The notes below the pieces were generated by a model. It ran no database searches. It was not told where the DNA came from and saw only the letters and a program-made list of their open reading frames with translations. A program made the translations under genes and the position numbers. From Burkholderiales bacterium (GTDB lineage Bacteria; Pseudomonadota; Gammaproteobacteria; Burkholderiales; Burkholderiaceae_F), in contig JADCGS010000021.1 in assembly GCA_020248865.1 (NCBI GenBank), positions 76,857 to 119,720 on the forward strand: a DNA stretch of 42,864 nt, read 5' to 3'. Positions 15,349 to 24,381 of this stretch are shown piece after piece; within the stretch, counting starts at the first letter, position 1; each line of letters starts with the position of its first letter.

Positions 15349-16572
15349 TTGAACCCCAACGCCGCGCAGTTGTGGACTGCACCCCGCTGGGCGCTGGCGC
15401 TGCTGCTCGCCTGCCTGGGCATGCTGGGGCCGTTCGCGGTCGACACCTACCTTCCGGCGTTCGGCTCCATGCAGCGCGCGCTCGACGCCTCGCCGGCGCA
15501 GATGCAGCAGACGCTGGCGGCCTACCTGGCGGGCTTTGCGCTGATGAACCTGTTTCACGGCGCGCTGGCCGACAGCTTTGGCCGCCGGCCGGTCATCCTG
15601 TGGGGCGTGGCGGCGTTCACGCTGGCCTCGGTCGGTTGCGCGCTCAGCCAGACCATCTGGCAGCTCGTCTTGTTTCGTGCCGTGCAGGGGCTGGCCACCG
15701 GCGCGGGCATCGTGGTCAGCCGTGCGGTGATCCGCGACATGTTCCCGCCGGCCGAGGCGCAGCGCGTGATGTCGCAGGTAACCATCTTCTTCGCCGTGGC
15801 GCCCGCCGTCGCGCCGCTGATCGGCGCGCAGTTGTATGTACACCTGGGCTGGCAGGCGGTGTTCTGGTTCCTCGCCGCCATCGGCCTGGCGCTGTGGCTG
15901 GCCAACTGGCGCCTGCTGCCCGAGACGCTGCACAAGGACGTGATGCAGCCGTTCAACGTGCGCAACCTGCTGGCCGGCTACGCCACGCTGCTGGGCGACC
16001 GCCGCTTCATTCTGCTGGCGCTGGCCTCGGGCGTGCCGTTCAACGGCATGTTCCTTTACGTACTGTCGGCACCGGCCTTCCTCGGTGAGGTGCTGGGCCT
16101 GCAGCCGACGCAGTTTTTCTGGTTCTTCTGCTGCACCGTGGCCGGGATCATGGGCGGCGCCTGGGTCAGCGGGCGGCTGGCGGGCACGATCAAGCCGCGC
16201 CGGCAGATCCGCCATGGCTTCGTCATCATGGTGGCGGTGTCGCTGGTCAACGTGGCTGCGCATGCGCTGTTGCCGCCGCAGCCTGCCTGGGCGCTGCCGC
16301 TGATCGGCGTGTTTGCCTTTGGCTGGTCGCTCATGGTGCCGGTAGTCACACTCATGGTGCTCGATCTGGCGCCGCAGCGGCGCGGCTTGGCCTCGTCGCT
16401 GCAGGCGGTGATCGGCAGCGTGGCCAACGCCCTGGTTGCCGGCGTGCTCTCGCCGCTGGTGATGCACTCGGCGCTGGCGCTGGCGGTCGCCTCGAGCGGG
16501 CTGATGGTGGTCGGGCTCGCCAGCTGGTGGCTCTTCACTCGACTGGGGCACCGCCGCAGCGCCACCGCCTGA
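15349..16572 (+). CDS. Bcr/CflA-type MFS drug exporter
   Basis: A 407-residue major facilitator with about 12 hydrophobic segments. Signatures are FAVDTYLPAFGSM in helix 1, ADSFGRRPVILWG (MFS motif A) after helix 2, and VVSRAVIRDMFPPAEAQRVMS, which is typical of the Bcr/CflA subfamily (proton-driven efflux of bicyclomycin, chloramphenicol and similar compounds). The true substrate is unknown. An in-frame stop at 15325-15327 leaves TTG 15349 as the earliest start that keeps the whole first helix; the first in-frame ATG would truncate it. It probably belongs with DUF502, 37 bases upstream. Confidence 0.88.
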   Translation: MNPNAAQLWTAPRWALALLLACLGMLGPFAVDTYLPAFGSMQRALDASPAQMQQTLAAYLAGFALMNLFHGALADSFGRRPVILWGVAAFTLASVGCALSQTIWQLVLFRAVQGLATGAGIVVSRAVIRDMFPPAEAQRVMSQVTIFFAVAPAVAPLIGAQLYVHLGWQAVFWFLAAIGLALWLANWRLLPETLHKDVMQPFNVRNLLAGYATLLGDRRFILLALASGVPFNGMFLYVLSAPAFLGEVLGLQPTQFFWFFCCTVAGIMGGAWVSGRLAGTIKPRRQIRHGFVIMVAVSLVNVAAHALLPPQPAWALPLIGVFAFGWSLMVPVVTLMVLDLAPQRRGLASSLQAVIGSVANALVAGVLSPLVMHSALALAVASSGLMVVGLASWWLFTRLGHRRSATA

Positions 16573-16652
16573 CCGGTGCTGCACCCAGCCCGCGTGCGCG
16601 GCGGGGGCTACCTGATAACCTCGACGCCATTCGAACAGAGGCAGACCCGCCC

Positions 16653-17783
16653 ATGAGAATCGAGCACTTTTCCTTTCCCACCGCGATTCACTTCGGCGGC
16701 GGCGCGCGCAAGCTGGTGGGCGTGCATCTGCGCGACCATGGTTTCCGGCGGCCGCTGATCGTGACCGACCGCGCGCTGGCCACACTGCCGGTGATGAAGG
16801 AGTTCATGAGCCATCTGCAGACGGGGCTGGACGTCGGCATCTTCGAGGGCGTGTTCGGCAACCCGACGGCGGCCCAGGTCAATGCCGGCGCGGCGGCCTT
16901 CAAGGCGCACCGGGCCGACTGCGTGATCGGCTTCGGCGGCGGCGCGGCGCTGGACGTGGCCAAGGTGGTCGGCGTGGTGGCCGCCAACGAGGGCGACGCC
17001 ATCGAGTACGCCTGGGATCACCCCAAGGCGCGCAAGATCGAGGAGGTGCCGTACTTCGTCGCCGTGCCCACCACCAGCGGCACCGGCTCGGAGGTCGGGC
17101 GCTCGGCGGTGGTGAGCGAGAACGACAGCGGTGTCAAGCGCGTGATCTTCTCGCCCAGGATCCTGGCGCGGCACGTGTTTGCCGATCCGGAGGTGACGTT
17201 CGCGCTGCCGGCGGCCGTCACCGCGGCCACCGGCATGGACGCGCTGACGCACAACGTCGAGTCCTACCTGTCGCCGGCCTACCACCCGCTGTGCGACGGC
17301 ATCGCGCTCGAAGGCACGCGCATCGCCGCCCGCGCGCTGGTCACGGCGGTCAAGGAGCCCGGCAACTACAAGGCACGGGCCGACATGATGATGGCCTCGA
17401 TGATGGGTGCCATCGCCTTCCAGAAGGACCTCGGCGCGGTGCACTCCTGCGCGCATGCGCTGGGCGCGGTGTGCGACCTGCACCACGGCCTGGCCAACGC
17501 GCTGATGATCGAGCCGGTGATGCAGTTCAACCTCGAGGCTGTGCCCGCCAAGTTTGCGGACCTGGCGCACGTGGTGGGCGCCGGCGGCGCCGCCGGCTTC
17601 GTGCCGTGGCTCAAGGCGCTCAAGCAGGAGATCGGCATCGCGCCGGGGCTGGGCGCGGTGGGCGTGCGGCGCGAGCAGTTTGGCCGGCTGGTGGAGCTGG
17701 CCGAAAAGGATCTTTGCCACCAGACCAACCCGCGGCCTGTGCAGCGGGCGGACTTTGAACGGTTCTTCGAGGCGGCGTACTGA
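16653..17783 (+). CDS. iron-containing alcohol dehydrogenase
   Basis: A 376-residue group III alcohol dehydrogenase, NAD(P)-dependent and cytoplasmic. The dinucleotide site is GFGGGAALDVAKVVG (about 92-106), followed by PTTSGTGSEV. Metal ligands appear in MDALTHNVE (Asp and His), HSCAHALG and LHHGLANALM. The substrate alcohol is unknown. Downstream neighbours (a PuuD-like hydrolase 17 bases away, then an aldehyde dehydrogenase) suggest an alcohol-to-aldehyde-to-acid route, possibly on gamma-glutamylated amino alcohols. Confidence 0.92.
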   Translation: MRIEHFSFPTAIHFGGGARKLVGVHLRDHGFRRPLIVTDRALATLPVMKEFMSHLQTGLDVGIFEGVFGNPTAAQVNAGAAAFKAHRADCVIGFGGGAALDVAKVVGVVAANEGDAIEYAWDHPKARKIEEVPYFVAVPTTSGTGSEVGRSAVVSENDSGVKRVIFSPRILARHVFADPEVTFALPAAVTAATGMDALTHNVESYLSPAYHPLCDGIALEGTRIAARALVTAVKEPGNYKARADMMMASMMGAIAFQKDLGAVHSCAHALGAVCDLHHGLANALMIEPVMQFNLEAVPAKFADLAHVVGAGGAAGFVPWLKALKQEIGIAPGLGAVGVRREQFGRLVELAEKDLCHQTNPRPVQRADFERFFEAAY

Positions 17784-17799
17784 GCTCGGCACAGCGGGC

Positions 17800-18699
17800 A
17801 TGCCAGCGGCCATGCAACCAGGTACCCGGGCCGGCGCCGACCGGCTGAAGATCGGCATCTCGGCGTGCTTCTTCCACGCCGATCCGCAGCGGCCGATTTT
17901 CACCGGCAAGACGCTGCAGTACGCCGAGCAGTCCATCGTTCACTGGGTTCAGCGCCAGGGGGCGATTGCCTTCATCGTCCCGTCGCCGGCCGGCAGCACG
18001 CAGCGCGGTGACGTGACGCTCGCCCACTACGCCGAACTGCTCGACGGGCTGGTGCTCGAGGGCGGCTCGGACCTGTGGCCGGGCAGCTACGGCGAAGAGC
18101 CCTTGCGGCCCGAGTGGAGCGGCGACCGGGTGCGCGACGAGTACGAGATCGCGCTGACCCGCGAGTTCGTCGCCGCGGGCAAGCCGGTACTGGGCGTGTG
18201 CCGCGGGCTGCAACTGCTGAACGTCGCCTTCGGCGGCACGCTGTTCCAGGACATCGCCACCCAGCAGCCCGGCGCCCTGCGCCACCGCAACGCCGCGCTG
18301 TACGACCGCAACTTTCACGCGGTCGAGTTGGTGCCCGGCACGCGGCTGGCGGCGCTGTATCCGGGCGTGCCCCTGGCGATCGTCAACAGCGTGCACCATC
18401 AGGGCATCAAGGACCTGGCGCCGTTCATGACGGTGGAGGCACGCTGCCCCAACGACGGGATGATCGAGGCGATCCGCTACGACCACGAGCGCGGCCCGGT
18501 GCAGAGCTACGTGGCGGCGGTGCAGTGGCACCCGGAGTTCCATGACGGCGCCGGGTTCGACCTTGCCCGCTTCAAGCCTGCCCTGTTGCCGGGCTGGCAG
18601 CCGCCGGTGGACCCGGCCGCGCTGCCCCGGCTGATCGACGACGACCCGATGCTCGCGGACTTCCTCGGCGCCTGCGAGCGCGCAAAGGGCGCCCGCTGA
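17800..18699 (+). CDS. PuuD-type gamma-glutamyl hydrolase (class I GATase fold)
   Basis: A 299-residue peptidase C26 protein. It has the nucleophile elbow GVCRGLQLLNVAFGG with catalytic Cys, the segment LEGGSDLWPGSYGEEP, and the closing His/Glu in QWHPEF. The family includes E. coli PuuD, which frees GABA from gamma-glutamyl-GABA in putrescine breakdown. No glutamyl-ligase (PuuA) is present in the window, so the substrate is open. Start: ATG 17800; ATG 17812 would shorten it by four residues. It is 16 bases after the alcohol dehydrogenase, in an apparent operon. Confidence 0.88.
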   Translation: MPAAMQPGTRAGADRLKIGISACFFHADPQRPIFTGKTLQYAEQSIVHWVQRQGAIAFIVPSPAGSTQRGDVTLAHYAELLDGLVLEGGSDLWPGSYGEEPLRPEWSGDRVRDEYEIALTREFVAAGKPVLGVCRGLQLLNVAFGGTLFQDIATQQPGALRHRNAALYDRNFHAVELVPGTRLAALYPGVPLAIVNSVHHQGIKDLAPFMTVEARCPNDGMIEAIRYDHERGPVQSYVAAVQWHPEFHDGAGFDLARFKPALLPGWQPPVDPAALPRLIDDDPMLADFLGACERAKGAR

Positions 18700-18782
18700 T
18701 TTATGCCGAAGCCGCAGCGCCGGCCCGCATCCCGTTACCCGAATCCCGTCCCTCGGCTTCCGAAAACCCACTCCCGAATCTC

Positions 18783-20153
18783 ATGCTCTCCATCACCAAC
18801 CCCGCCAACGGCAGCGTCATCGCCGAACTGCCCGAAGACACGCACGAGTCGGTGCACGCCAAGTTCCTCGCCGCCCGCCGGGCGCAGCCGGCCTGGGCGG
18901 CGGCGCCGCTGGCTACCCGGCTGGCGACGATCCGGCGCTTTCGCGACGGCATCGTCGCGCACCTGGAGCGGCTGGCCGCGGTGCTGACTTCCGAGGTGGG
19001 CAAGCCGATCCGGCAGTCGCGCAACGAGCTCAACGGTCTGCTCGGCCGCATCGACTTCTTCCTGGCCGAGACCGAGCGAACGCTGGCGCCGCGCGCGGTG
19101 TTCGACGAGGGCGGCATGGTCGAGACCATCGAGCAGGTGCCGCTGGGGGTGGTGGCCAACATCTCGGCCTGGAACTACCCCTATTTCGTCGGCGCCAACG
19201 TGTTCGTGCCCGCGCTGGCCGCCGGCAACGCGGTGCTCTACAAGCCGAGCGAGTACGCCACGCTGACCGGGCTGGAGATCGGCAACCTGCTGCACGCCAG
19301 CGGCGTTCCGCAGGACGTGTTCGCGGTGCTGGTCGGCGGCGGGCGCGTGGGCATCGAGCTGCTGAAGGAGCCGGTCGACGGCGTGTTTTTCACCGGCTCC
19401 TACCCCACCGGCAAGCGTATCGCCGAGGCGGTGGCCGGGCGGCTGACCAAGGTGCAACTGGAGCTGGGCGGCAAGGACCCGACCTACGTGTGCGAGGACG
19501 TGGACGTGGCGGCGGCGGCCGCCTCATTGGCCGACGGCGCGATGTACAACACCGGGCAGAGCTGCTGCTCGGTGGAGCGCATCTACGTGCACGAGCGCAT
19601 CCACGACGCCTTCGTCGAGGCGTTCGTGCAGGAAGTTCAGGGCTTCAAGGTCGGCGAGCCGGCCGACGAGACGACCTACATCGGCCCGCTGACGCGCAGC
19701 CAGCAGGTCAAGGTGCTGCAGATGCAGGTGGCCGATGCGGCCGCCAAGGGCGCAAAGCTGCTGGCGGGCGGCCACGTCCTGGACCGCCCCGGCGGCCACT
19801 GGTTCGCGCCCACCGTGCTGGTCGACGTCAACCACGACATGGCGGTGATGCGCGAGGAAAGCTTCGGCCCGATCATCGGCATCCAGAAGGTGGGCGGCGA
19901 CGAGGAGGCGGTGCGTCGGATGAACGACACCGAGTACGGGCTGACCGCCGGCGTGTATACGCGTGACGAGGCGCGCGCACGGCGGCTGCTGGCGCAGGTC
20001 AACGCCGGCAGCGTCTACTGGAACTGCTGCGACCGGGTGAGCCCGCGGCTGCCGTGGAGCGGCGTCAGGCACTCGGGCCTGGGAGTCACGCTGTCCACCG
20101 AAGGGATTGCGTCCTTCACCCGACCCAAGGCCTGGCATCTGCGCAGCGCCTGA
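18783..20153 (+). CDS. NAD(P)-dependent aldehyde dehydrogenase
   Basis: A 456-residue ALDH. The cofactor region is seen in ISAWNYPYFVGANVFVPAL and YKPSEYATLTG, the general-base Glu in LELGGKDPTYV, the catalytic Cys in NTGQSCCSVERIYV (two adjacent Cys), and EESFGPIIGIQKV in the C-terminal half. Length is short for PuuC-type enzymes (about 495) and nearer to YneI/Sad-type ones. The last enzyme of the alcohol dehydrogenase/PuuD run, it would oxidise the aldehyde product. Specificity is unknown. It starts 83 bases after PuuD; the gap holds repeated CCCGAATC-like words. Confidence 0.92.
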   Translation: MLSITNPANGSVIAELPEDTHESVHAKFLAARRAQPAWAAAPLATRLATIRRFRDGIVAHLERLAAVLTSEVGKPIRQSRNELNGLLGRIDFFLAETERTLAPRAVFDEGGMVETIEQVPLGVVANISAWNYPYFVGANVFVPALAAGNAVLYKPSEYATLTGLEIGNLLHASGVPQDVFAVLVGGGRVGIELLKEPVDGVFFTGSYPTGKRIAEAVAGRLTKVQLELGGKDPTYVCEDVDVAAAAASLADGAMYNTGQSCCSVERIYVHERIHDAFVEAFVQEVQGFKVGEPADETTYIGPLTRSQQVKVLQMQVADAAAKGAKLLAGGHVLDRPGGHWFAPTVLVDVNHDMAVMREESFGPIIGIQKVGGDEEAVRRMNDTEYGLTAGVYTRDEARARRLLAQVNAGSVYWNCCDRVSPRLPWSGVRHSGLGVTLSTEGIASFTRPKAWHLRSA

Positions 20154-20163
20154 GGCAGCCGCG

Positions 20164-20844
20164 ATGCCGCGCACGCGCCATGCCGTGCTGGCCGGCGCCA
20201 CCGGTCTGGTGGGCCGCGCACTGCTGGCGCGTCTGCTGCAGGACACGGCCACCGGGCGCGTCTACGCGCTGGCACGGCGGCCGCTGCCGCCGCACGCGAA
20301 ACTCACCGCCTGTCCGGCCGACTTCAACGATCTCGACCGCGCGCTGGCCACCGTGCCGGGCGAGGCCGCGCCCGACGTGTACTGCGCGCTCGGCACCACC
20401 CTCAAGGCGGCCGGCTCGCAGGCCGCGTTCCGCCGCGTGGATCACGACCACGTGCTGGCACTGGGGCAGTGGGCGGTGCGCGCCGGCGCTCGCCGCCTGC
20501 TGGTGGTCAGCGCCGTGGGCGCCGATGCGCATGCGGCCAGCTTCTACAGCCGCGTCAAGGGCGACACCGAGGCGGCGCTGCGCGCGCTGCCGCTGCGCTC
20601 GCTCGTCATCGCGCGGCCGAGCCTGCTGGACGGTGCGCGTGACCAATGGCGCACCGGCGAGCGGCTCGCACTCGCCTTCACGCGCCCGCTGCGCCCGCTG
20701 ATCCCGGCGGCCCTGCGGCCGATCGGGGCCGACGACGTGGCCGCCGCGTTGTGGCAGGCTGCGCAGCAGGCGGAGCCGCCCGCGGTGCTGACCTCGGCGG
20801 CCATGCAGGGCGCCGCACGACGCACGGCACCGCCCGGCCATTGA
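20164..20844 (+). CDS. NAD(P)-binding Rossmann protein (TIP30/YbjT-like)
   Basis: A 226-residue atypical short-chain dehydrogenase/reductase. The cofactor loop is LAGATGLVGRALLARLL; the middle contains LLVVSAVGADAHAASFYSRVKGDTE, with Tyr and Lys in a YSRVK pattern, as in the HTATIP2/TIP30 and YbjT-like groups. RPSLLDGARDQWRTGER follows. The catalytic role of this family is poorly defined. ATG 20164 is 10 bases after the ALDH stop, suggesting co-transcription. Confidence 0.82.
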   Translation: MPRTRHAVLAGATGLVGRALLARLLQDTATGRVYALARRPLPPHAKLTACPADFNDLDRALATVPGEAAPDVYCALGTTLKAAGSQAAFRRVDHDHVLALGQWAVRAGARRLLVVSAVGADAHAASFYSRVKGDTEAALRALPLRSLVIARPSLLDGARDQWRTGERLALAFTRPLRPLIPAALRPIGADDVAAALWQAAQQAEPPAVLTSAAMQGAARRTAPPGH

Positions 20845-20894
20845 CCGCAGCCACCTGCGGCACGCAGTCCATCGACAGACCAAGGGAGAACCGC

Positions 20895-21884
20895 ATGACG
20901 CACTCGAACACCCGCCGCCGCTTGACTGGCGCGCTCGCGGCCGCCGCGACGCTGGGCGTCGCACCGGTGGCACGCCGCGCGCACGCGCAGGCCGGCAAGC
21001 CCCTGACCATCGTGATCGGCTTTCCGGCCGGCGGACCGCTCGACCTGCACGCGCGCCTGCTGCAGGACCGCCTGCAGGCGGTGCTCGGCACGCAGGTCAT
21101 CATCGACTACCGCGCGGGCGCCGGCGGCACCGTGGGCGCGCAATCGGTGGCCAAGGGCCCGGCCGACGGCAGCATGCTGCTGCTGGCCAACACCGGCACC
21201 ATGGTGATCAATCCGGCGCTCTACCCCAAGCTGCCCTACGACACCCTCAAGGACTTCGTGCCCGTGGCGCGCAGCGCGCAGCAGCCGCTGGCGCTGATCG
21301 TGCATCCGTCGGTGCCGGCCGGCACGATCCAGGAGTTCGTCGCGCACGCCCGGAAGAACCCGGGCAAGCTCAACTACGGCTCGGCCGGCAACGGCGGCAT
21401 TTCGCACCTGGTGCCCGAGATGTTCAAGCGCGCCGCCGGCATCTACATGGTGCACATTCCCTACCGCGGCAGCGCGCCGGCCTTCAACGACCTGATGGGC
21501 GGCCAGGTGCAGTTCATGGCCGAGTCGGTGCCGCAGGCGGCGCAGTACGCGCGCCAGGGCCGGGTGCGCGCGCTCGCCGTGACCAGCCGCGCCCGCAACG
21601 CTGCGCTGCCCGAGGTGCCGACGCTGGTGGAGGCCGGCTACAAAGACATGGAGGTGGTCGGCTTCTACGGTTTCCTCGCGCCGGCCGGCACGCCGCGCGA
21701 GGCGGTGCAGCGGCTGTCGGCGGCCTTCCGCCAGGTGCTGGAGACGCCGGAAATCCGCGATCGCATGGTGGCGCAGGGGGCCGACCCGGCCTACCTCGAC
21801 GCCGAGGCCTTTGCGCGCTTTCTGACGGCCGAGATGCCCAAGTGGGCCAAGGCGGTGAAGGAGTCGGGCGCGAAGATCGACTAG
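20895..21884 (+). CDS. Bug/TctC-type periplasmic solute-binding protein
   Basis: A 329-residue tripartite tricarboxylate transporter receptor. The N-terminus (residues 1-33) has a twin Arg stretch (RRR), a hydrophobic core and an ARRAHAQA cleavage region, so it is exported, possibly by Tat. Mature signatures are VIGFPAGGPLDLHARLL, YRAGAGGTVGAQ, and LNYGSAGNGGISHL; P-loop-like glycine contacts bind a carboxylate ligand in the family. Such proteins are hugely expanded in Burkholderiales, often without TctA/TctB membrane partners nearby, as here. The ligand is probably an acid linked to the upstream dehydrogenases. Good ribosome site AGGGAGA. Confidence 0.92.
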   Translation: MTHSNTRRRLTGALAAAATLGVAPVARRAHAQAGKPLTIVIGFPAGGPLDLHARLLQDRLQAVLGTQVIIDYRAGAGGTVGAQSVAKGPADGSMLLLANTGTMVINPALYPKLPYDTLKDFVPVARSAQQPLALIVHPSVPAGTIQEFVAHARKNPGKLNYGSAGNGGISHLVPEMFKRAAGIYMVHIPYRGSAPAFNDLMGGQVQFMAESVPQAAQYARQGRVRALAVTSRARNAALPEVPTLVEAGYKDMEVVGFYGFLAPAGTPREAVQRLSAAFRQVLETPEIRDRMVAQGADPAYLDAEAFARFLTAEMPKWAKAVKESGAKID

Positions 21885-21923
21885 CCCGGATGCTTCATCC
21901 GCGACGCGGGATTGGCGCGGCCA

Positions 21924-21955
21924 GCGTCCGGGCCGGCAGCGGCCCGCCCGGACGC
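21924..21955. terminator. strong hairpin between convergent genes
   Basis: GCGTCCGGGC and GCCCGGACGC form a perfect 10-bp stem with a 12-base GC-rich loop, between the Bug gene (ends 21884) and the minus-strand EF-G-like gene (ends 21965). Likely a bidirectional terminator, though without T runs. Confidence 0.6.
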
Positions 21956-21964
21956 TCGGCCCGG

Positions 21965-24043
21965 TCACTCGTCCACGTCCACCTTGCGGCGGGCCTTGTA
22001 GTCCTGCGCGAGCTGCTGCTGCACCGCCGGAGGCACCGCCTCGTAGTGCGCCAGCTCCATCGCGTAGCTGCCGTGGCCCTGCGTGATCGCCTTCAGGCGG
22101 CCGGCGTAGCCGTCGAGCTCGGCCAGCGGCACGATGCCCTGCACCACCATCAGGTTGCCGGCCAGGTTGCCGGTGCCGGTGACCTGGCCGCGGCGCGACG
22201 ACAGGTCGCCGGTGATGTCGCCCATGTGCGCATCGGGCGTCACGATCTCGATGCGGACGATCGGCTCGAGCACGGTCGGCCGCGCCTTCTCCAGCGCATC
22301 GAGCATGGCCTTGCGGCCGGCGCTGACGAACGCGATCTCCTTGCTGTCCACCGGGTGGTGCTTGCCGTCATGCACCACCACGCGCAGGTCCTGCAGCGCA
22401 AAGCCGGCGATATGGCCGGTGGCGAGCACTTCGCGCACGCCCTTTTCCACCGCGGGGATCAGGTTGTGCGGAATGACGCCGCCCTTGACCTGGTCGACGA
22501 ACTCGAAGCCGGCGCCGCGCGGCAGCGGCTCCACGCGCAGGAACACCTCGCCGAACTGGCCGGCACCGCCGGTCTGCTTCTTGTGGCGCGCATGGCCTTC
22601 GGCTGCGGCTGCGATCGTCTCGCGGTACGGCACCCGCGGCGGGCGGGTGGTCACCTCCAACTTGTACTGCGTGCTCATGCGCTCCAGCACGCTGCGCAGG
22701 TGCAGCTCGGACAACCCGCGCAGCACGGTCTCGTTCTGCACGGTGTCGTGCTCGATGACGAGCGTGGGGTCCTCGGCGGCGATCTTCGCCATCACCTCGG
22801 AGATCCGCCCCTCGTCGCCGCGCCGCCTGGGCTCGATCGCCAGGCCGAACATCGGCTGCGGGAACTCCAGCGGCGCCATCCGCACGTAGTCCTCGTCGTG
22901 CGAGTCGTGCAGCACACAGTCGAACTCGATCTCCTCCACCTTGGCCACCGCGCCGATGTCGCCCGGTACCAGCGCCGGCACCTCCACGGTGTCCTTGCCC
23001 TGCAGCGCCAGCGGATGCGCCACCTTGAACGGTTTCTTGCCCTCGTCGCCGCGGCTGCCCACGTACAACTGCGTGTCGCGCGTGATGGTGCCCTGGTGCA
23101 CGCGGAAGATGCCGATCTTGCCGACGTACGGGTCGTTGACCACCTTGAACACGTGCGCCAGCACGTGCTTGCGCGGATCGGGCTCGGCCTTGAACGGCGC
23201 GCCATCCCGGCCGACGAACAGCGGCGGATTGCCCTCGGCCGGGTTGGGCAGGTGTCGCACCATCACATCCAGCAGATCCTGCACGCCGGCACCGGTCCTG
23301 GCCGACACGAAGCACACCGGGATGAGGTGGCCCTCGCGCAGCGCCTTCTCCAGCGGGCCGTGCAGCGTGGTCGGGTCGACCGCGCCTTCTTCCAGATACT
23401 TCTCCATGGCCGCGTCGTCGACCTCGACCACCTGCTCCATCACCTGCCGATGCACTTCGGCCACGCTCAGGAAGTCGGCCGCGCCGCTGTCCTTGTCGAA
23501 GCAGTCGATCACCCGCGCGCCGCCGTCGGCCGGCAGGTTGATCGGCAGCACCTCGGCGCCGAAGGCCTCGCGCAGCTCCGCCAGCAGTTGCGGCAGCCTG
23601 ATGTTGTCGTGGTCGATCTTGTTGACCACGATCATGCGGCACAGGTTGCGCCGCCGGGCCCAGTCCATCATGCGCCGGGTCACGAGCTCGATGCCGCCGG
23701 TGGCGCTGACCACCACCATCACGGTCTCGACCGCATCGAGCGCGCCGATGGCCTGGCCGATGAAGTCCGGGTAACCCGGCGTGTCGATCAGGTGGATGCG
23801 GGCGTTGACGCTGCCCGCCGCGTGGTCGCAATGCACGACGCTGGCGCGCAGCGAATGCAGCACGGCCTTCTCCTGCGGGTCGTGGTCGCTGACCGTGGTG
23901 CCGCGCTCCACCGAGCCGGCCGCGCCGATCATCCCGCTCTTGGCGAGCAGTTGCTCGACCAGCGTCGTCTTGCCTGCCGCCCCGTGGCCGACAACGGCCA
24001 CGGTCCTCAATGCCTCCGTCGCGAATCGATGATTGGTCAACAC
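21965..24043 (-). CDS. elongation factor G-like GTPase (EF-G2 type)
   Basis: A 692-residue translational GTPase. The P-loop GHGAAGKTTLVEQLL is near residue 20, LIDTPGYPDF is G3, and VVNKIDHDN is G4. Domain II (from about 300), and domains III, IV and V (GHIAGFALQDLRVVVHDG; DLSSRRGQVTG) are all present. The P-loop and switch sequences (AGSVERGTTVSDHDPQE) differ from canonical EF-G and resemble the EF-G-like paralogues whose role is unclear, so this is likely not the housekeeping fusA. GTG 24043 has AGGAGG 5 bases upstream and begins right before the G domain; frames extending upstream to 24229 look non-coding. No ribosomal genes are adjacent. Confidence 0.88.
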   Translation of the reverse strand: MLTNHRFATEALRTVAVVGHGAAGKTTLVEQLLAKSGMIGAAGSVERGTTVSDHDPQEKAVLHSLRASVVHCDHAAGSVNARIHLIDTPGYPDFIGQAIGALDAVETVMVVVSATGGIELVTRRMMDWARRRNLCRMIVVNKIDHDNIRLPQLLAELREAFGAEVLPINLPADGGARVIDCFDKDSGAADFLSVAEVHRQVMEQVVEVDDAAMEKYLEEGAVDPTTLHGPLEKALREGHLIPVCFVSARTGAGVQDLLDVMVRHLPNPAEGNPPLFVGRDGAPFKAEPDPRKHVLAHVFKVVNDPYVGKIGIFRVHQGTITRDTQLYVGSRGDEGKKPFKVAHPLALQGKDTVEVPALVPGDIGAVAKVEEIEFDCVLHDSHDEDYVRMAPLEFPQPMFGLAIEPRRRGDEGRISEVMAKIAAEDPTLVIEHDTVQNETVLRGLSELHLRSVLERMSTQYKLEVTTRPPRVPYRETIAAAAEGHARHKKQTGGAGQFGEVFLRVEPLPRGAGFEFVDQVKGGVIPHNLIPAVEKGVREVLATGHIAGFALQDLRVVVHDGKHHPVDSKEIAFVSAGRKAMLDALEKARPTVLEPIVRIEIVTPDAHMGDITGDLSSRRGQVTGTGNLAGNLMVVQGIVPLAELDGYAGRLKAITQGHGSYAMELAHYEAVPPAVQQQLAQDYKARRKVDVDE

Positions 24044-24298
24044 CTTGCCCTCCTCGTTCTGGCCTGCCCCGCACGCGAACGCGACCGCGGCTCGCCGGTG
24101 CCTGCAGGCTCCCTTGGATCGATGACCTCGCGGCATGTTAGGCCGGTTGCACGGCCTTGGCAGGTGGTGCGGGCGGCCCGCGGCTTGAGCCTGCGCAAAC
24201 CGGCGTGCCCTGGCGTTGCTGCGGTGCACGCCGCGTGCCGTAATGACCGGCCCCGCGGTAGCATGTCTCGTTGGCCGTAGTCGCCCATGCGCTGCGGC

Positions 24299-24351
24299 CG
24301 TCAGTCCGCCTGGTCATTCCGCCCGGTCATTCCGCCGGGTCAGTCTCCGCC
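24299..24351 (+). repeat. 13-bp tandem repeat upstream of the flavoprotein
   Basis: Two exact copies of GGTCATTCCGCC at 24312-24323 and 24325-24336, flanked by degenerate copies at 24299-24310 and 24338-24351, giving about four units of 13-bp period. It lies 30-80 bases before the chosen start of the sarcosine dehydrogenase-like gene, where a regulator could bind. Confidence 0.7.
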
Positions 24352-24381
24352 GGACGGCTGCGCTCCCCGCCCCTGCCTGCT

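Noticed and set aside
14584..16785. 733-codon minus-strand frame across DUF502 and the MFS gene
   Set aside because: Composition is that of an antisense shadow (Arg, His, Gln, Ala); both plus-strand genes are family members.
21842..24280. 812-codon open frame antisense to the EF-G-like gene
   Set aside because: His/Arg/Leu-rich shadow composition; the other strand has all EF-G motifs.
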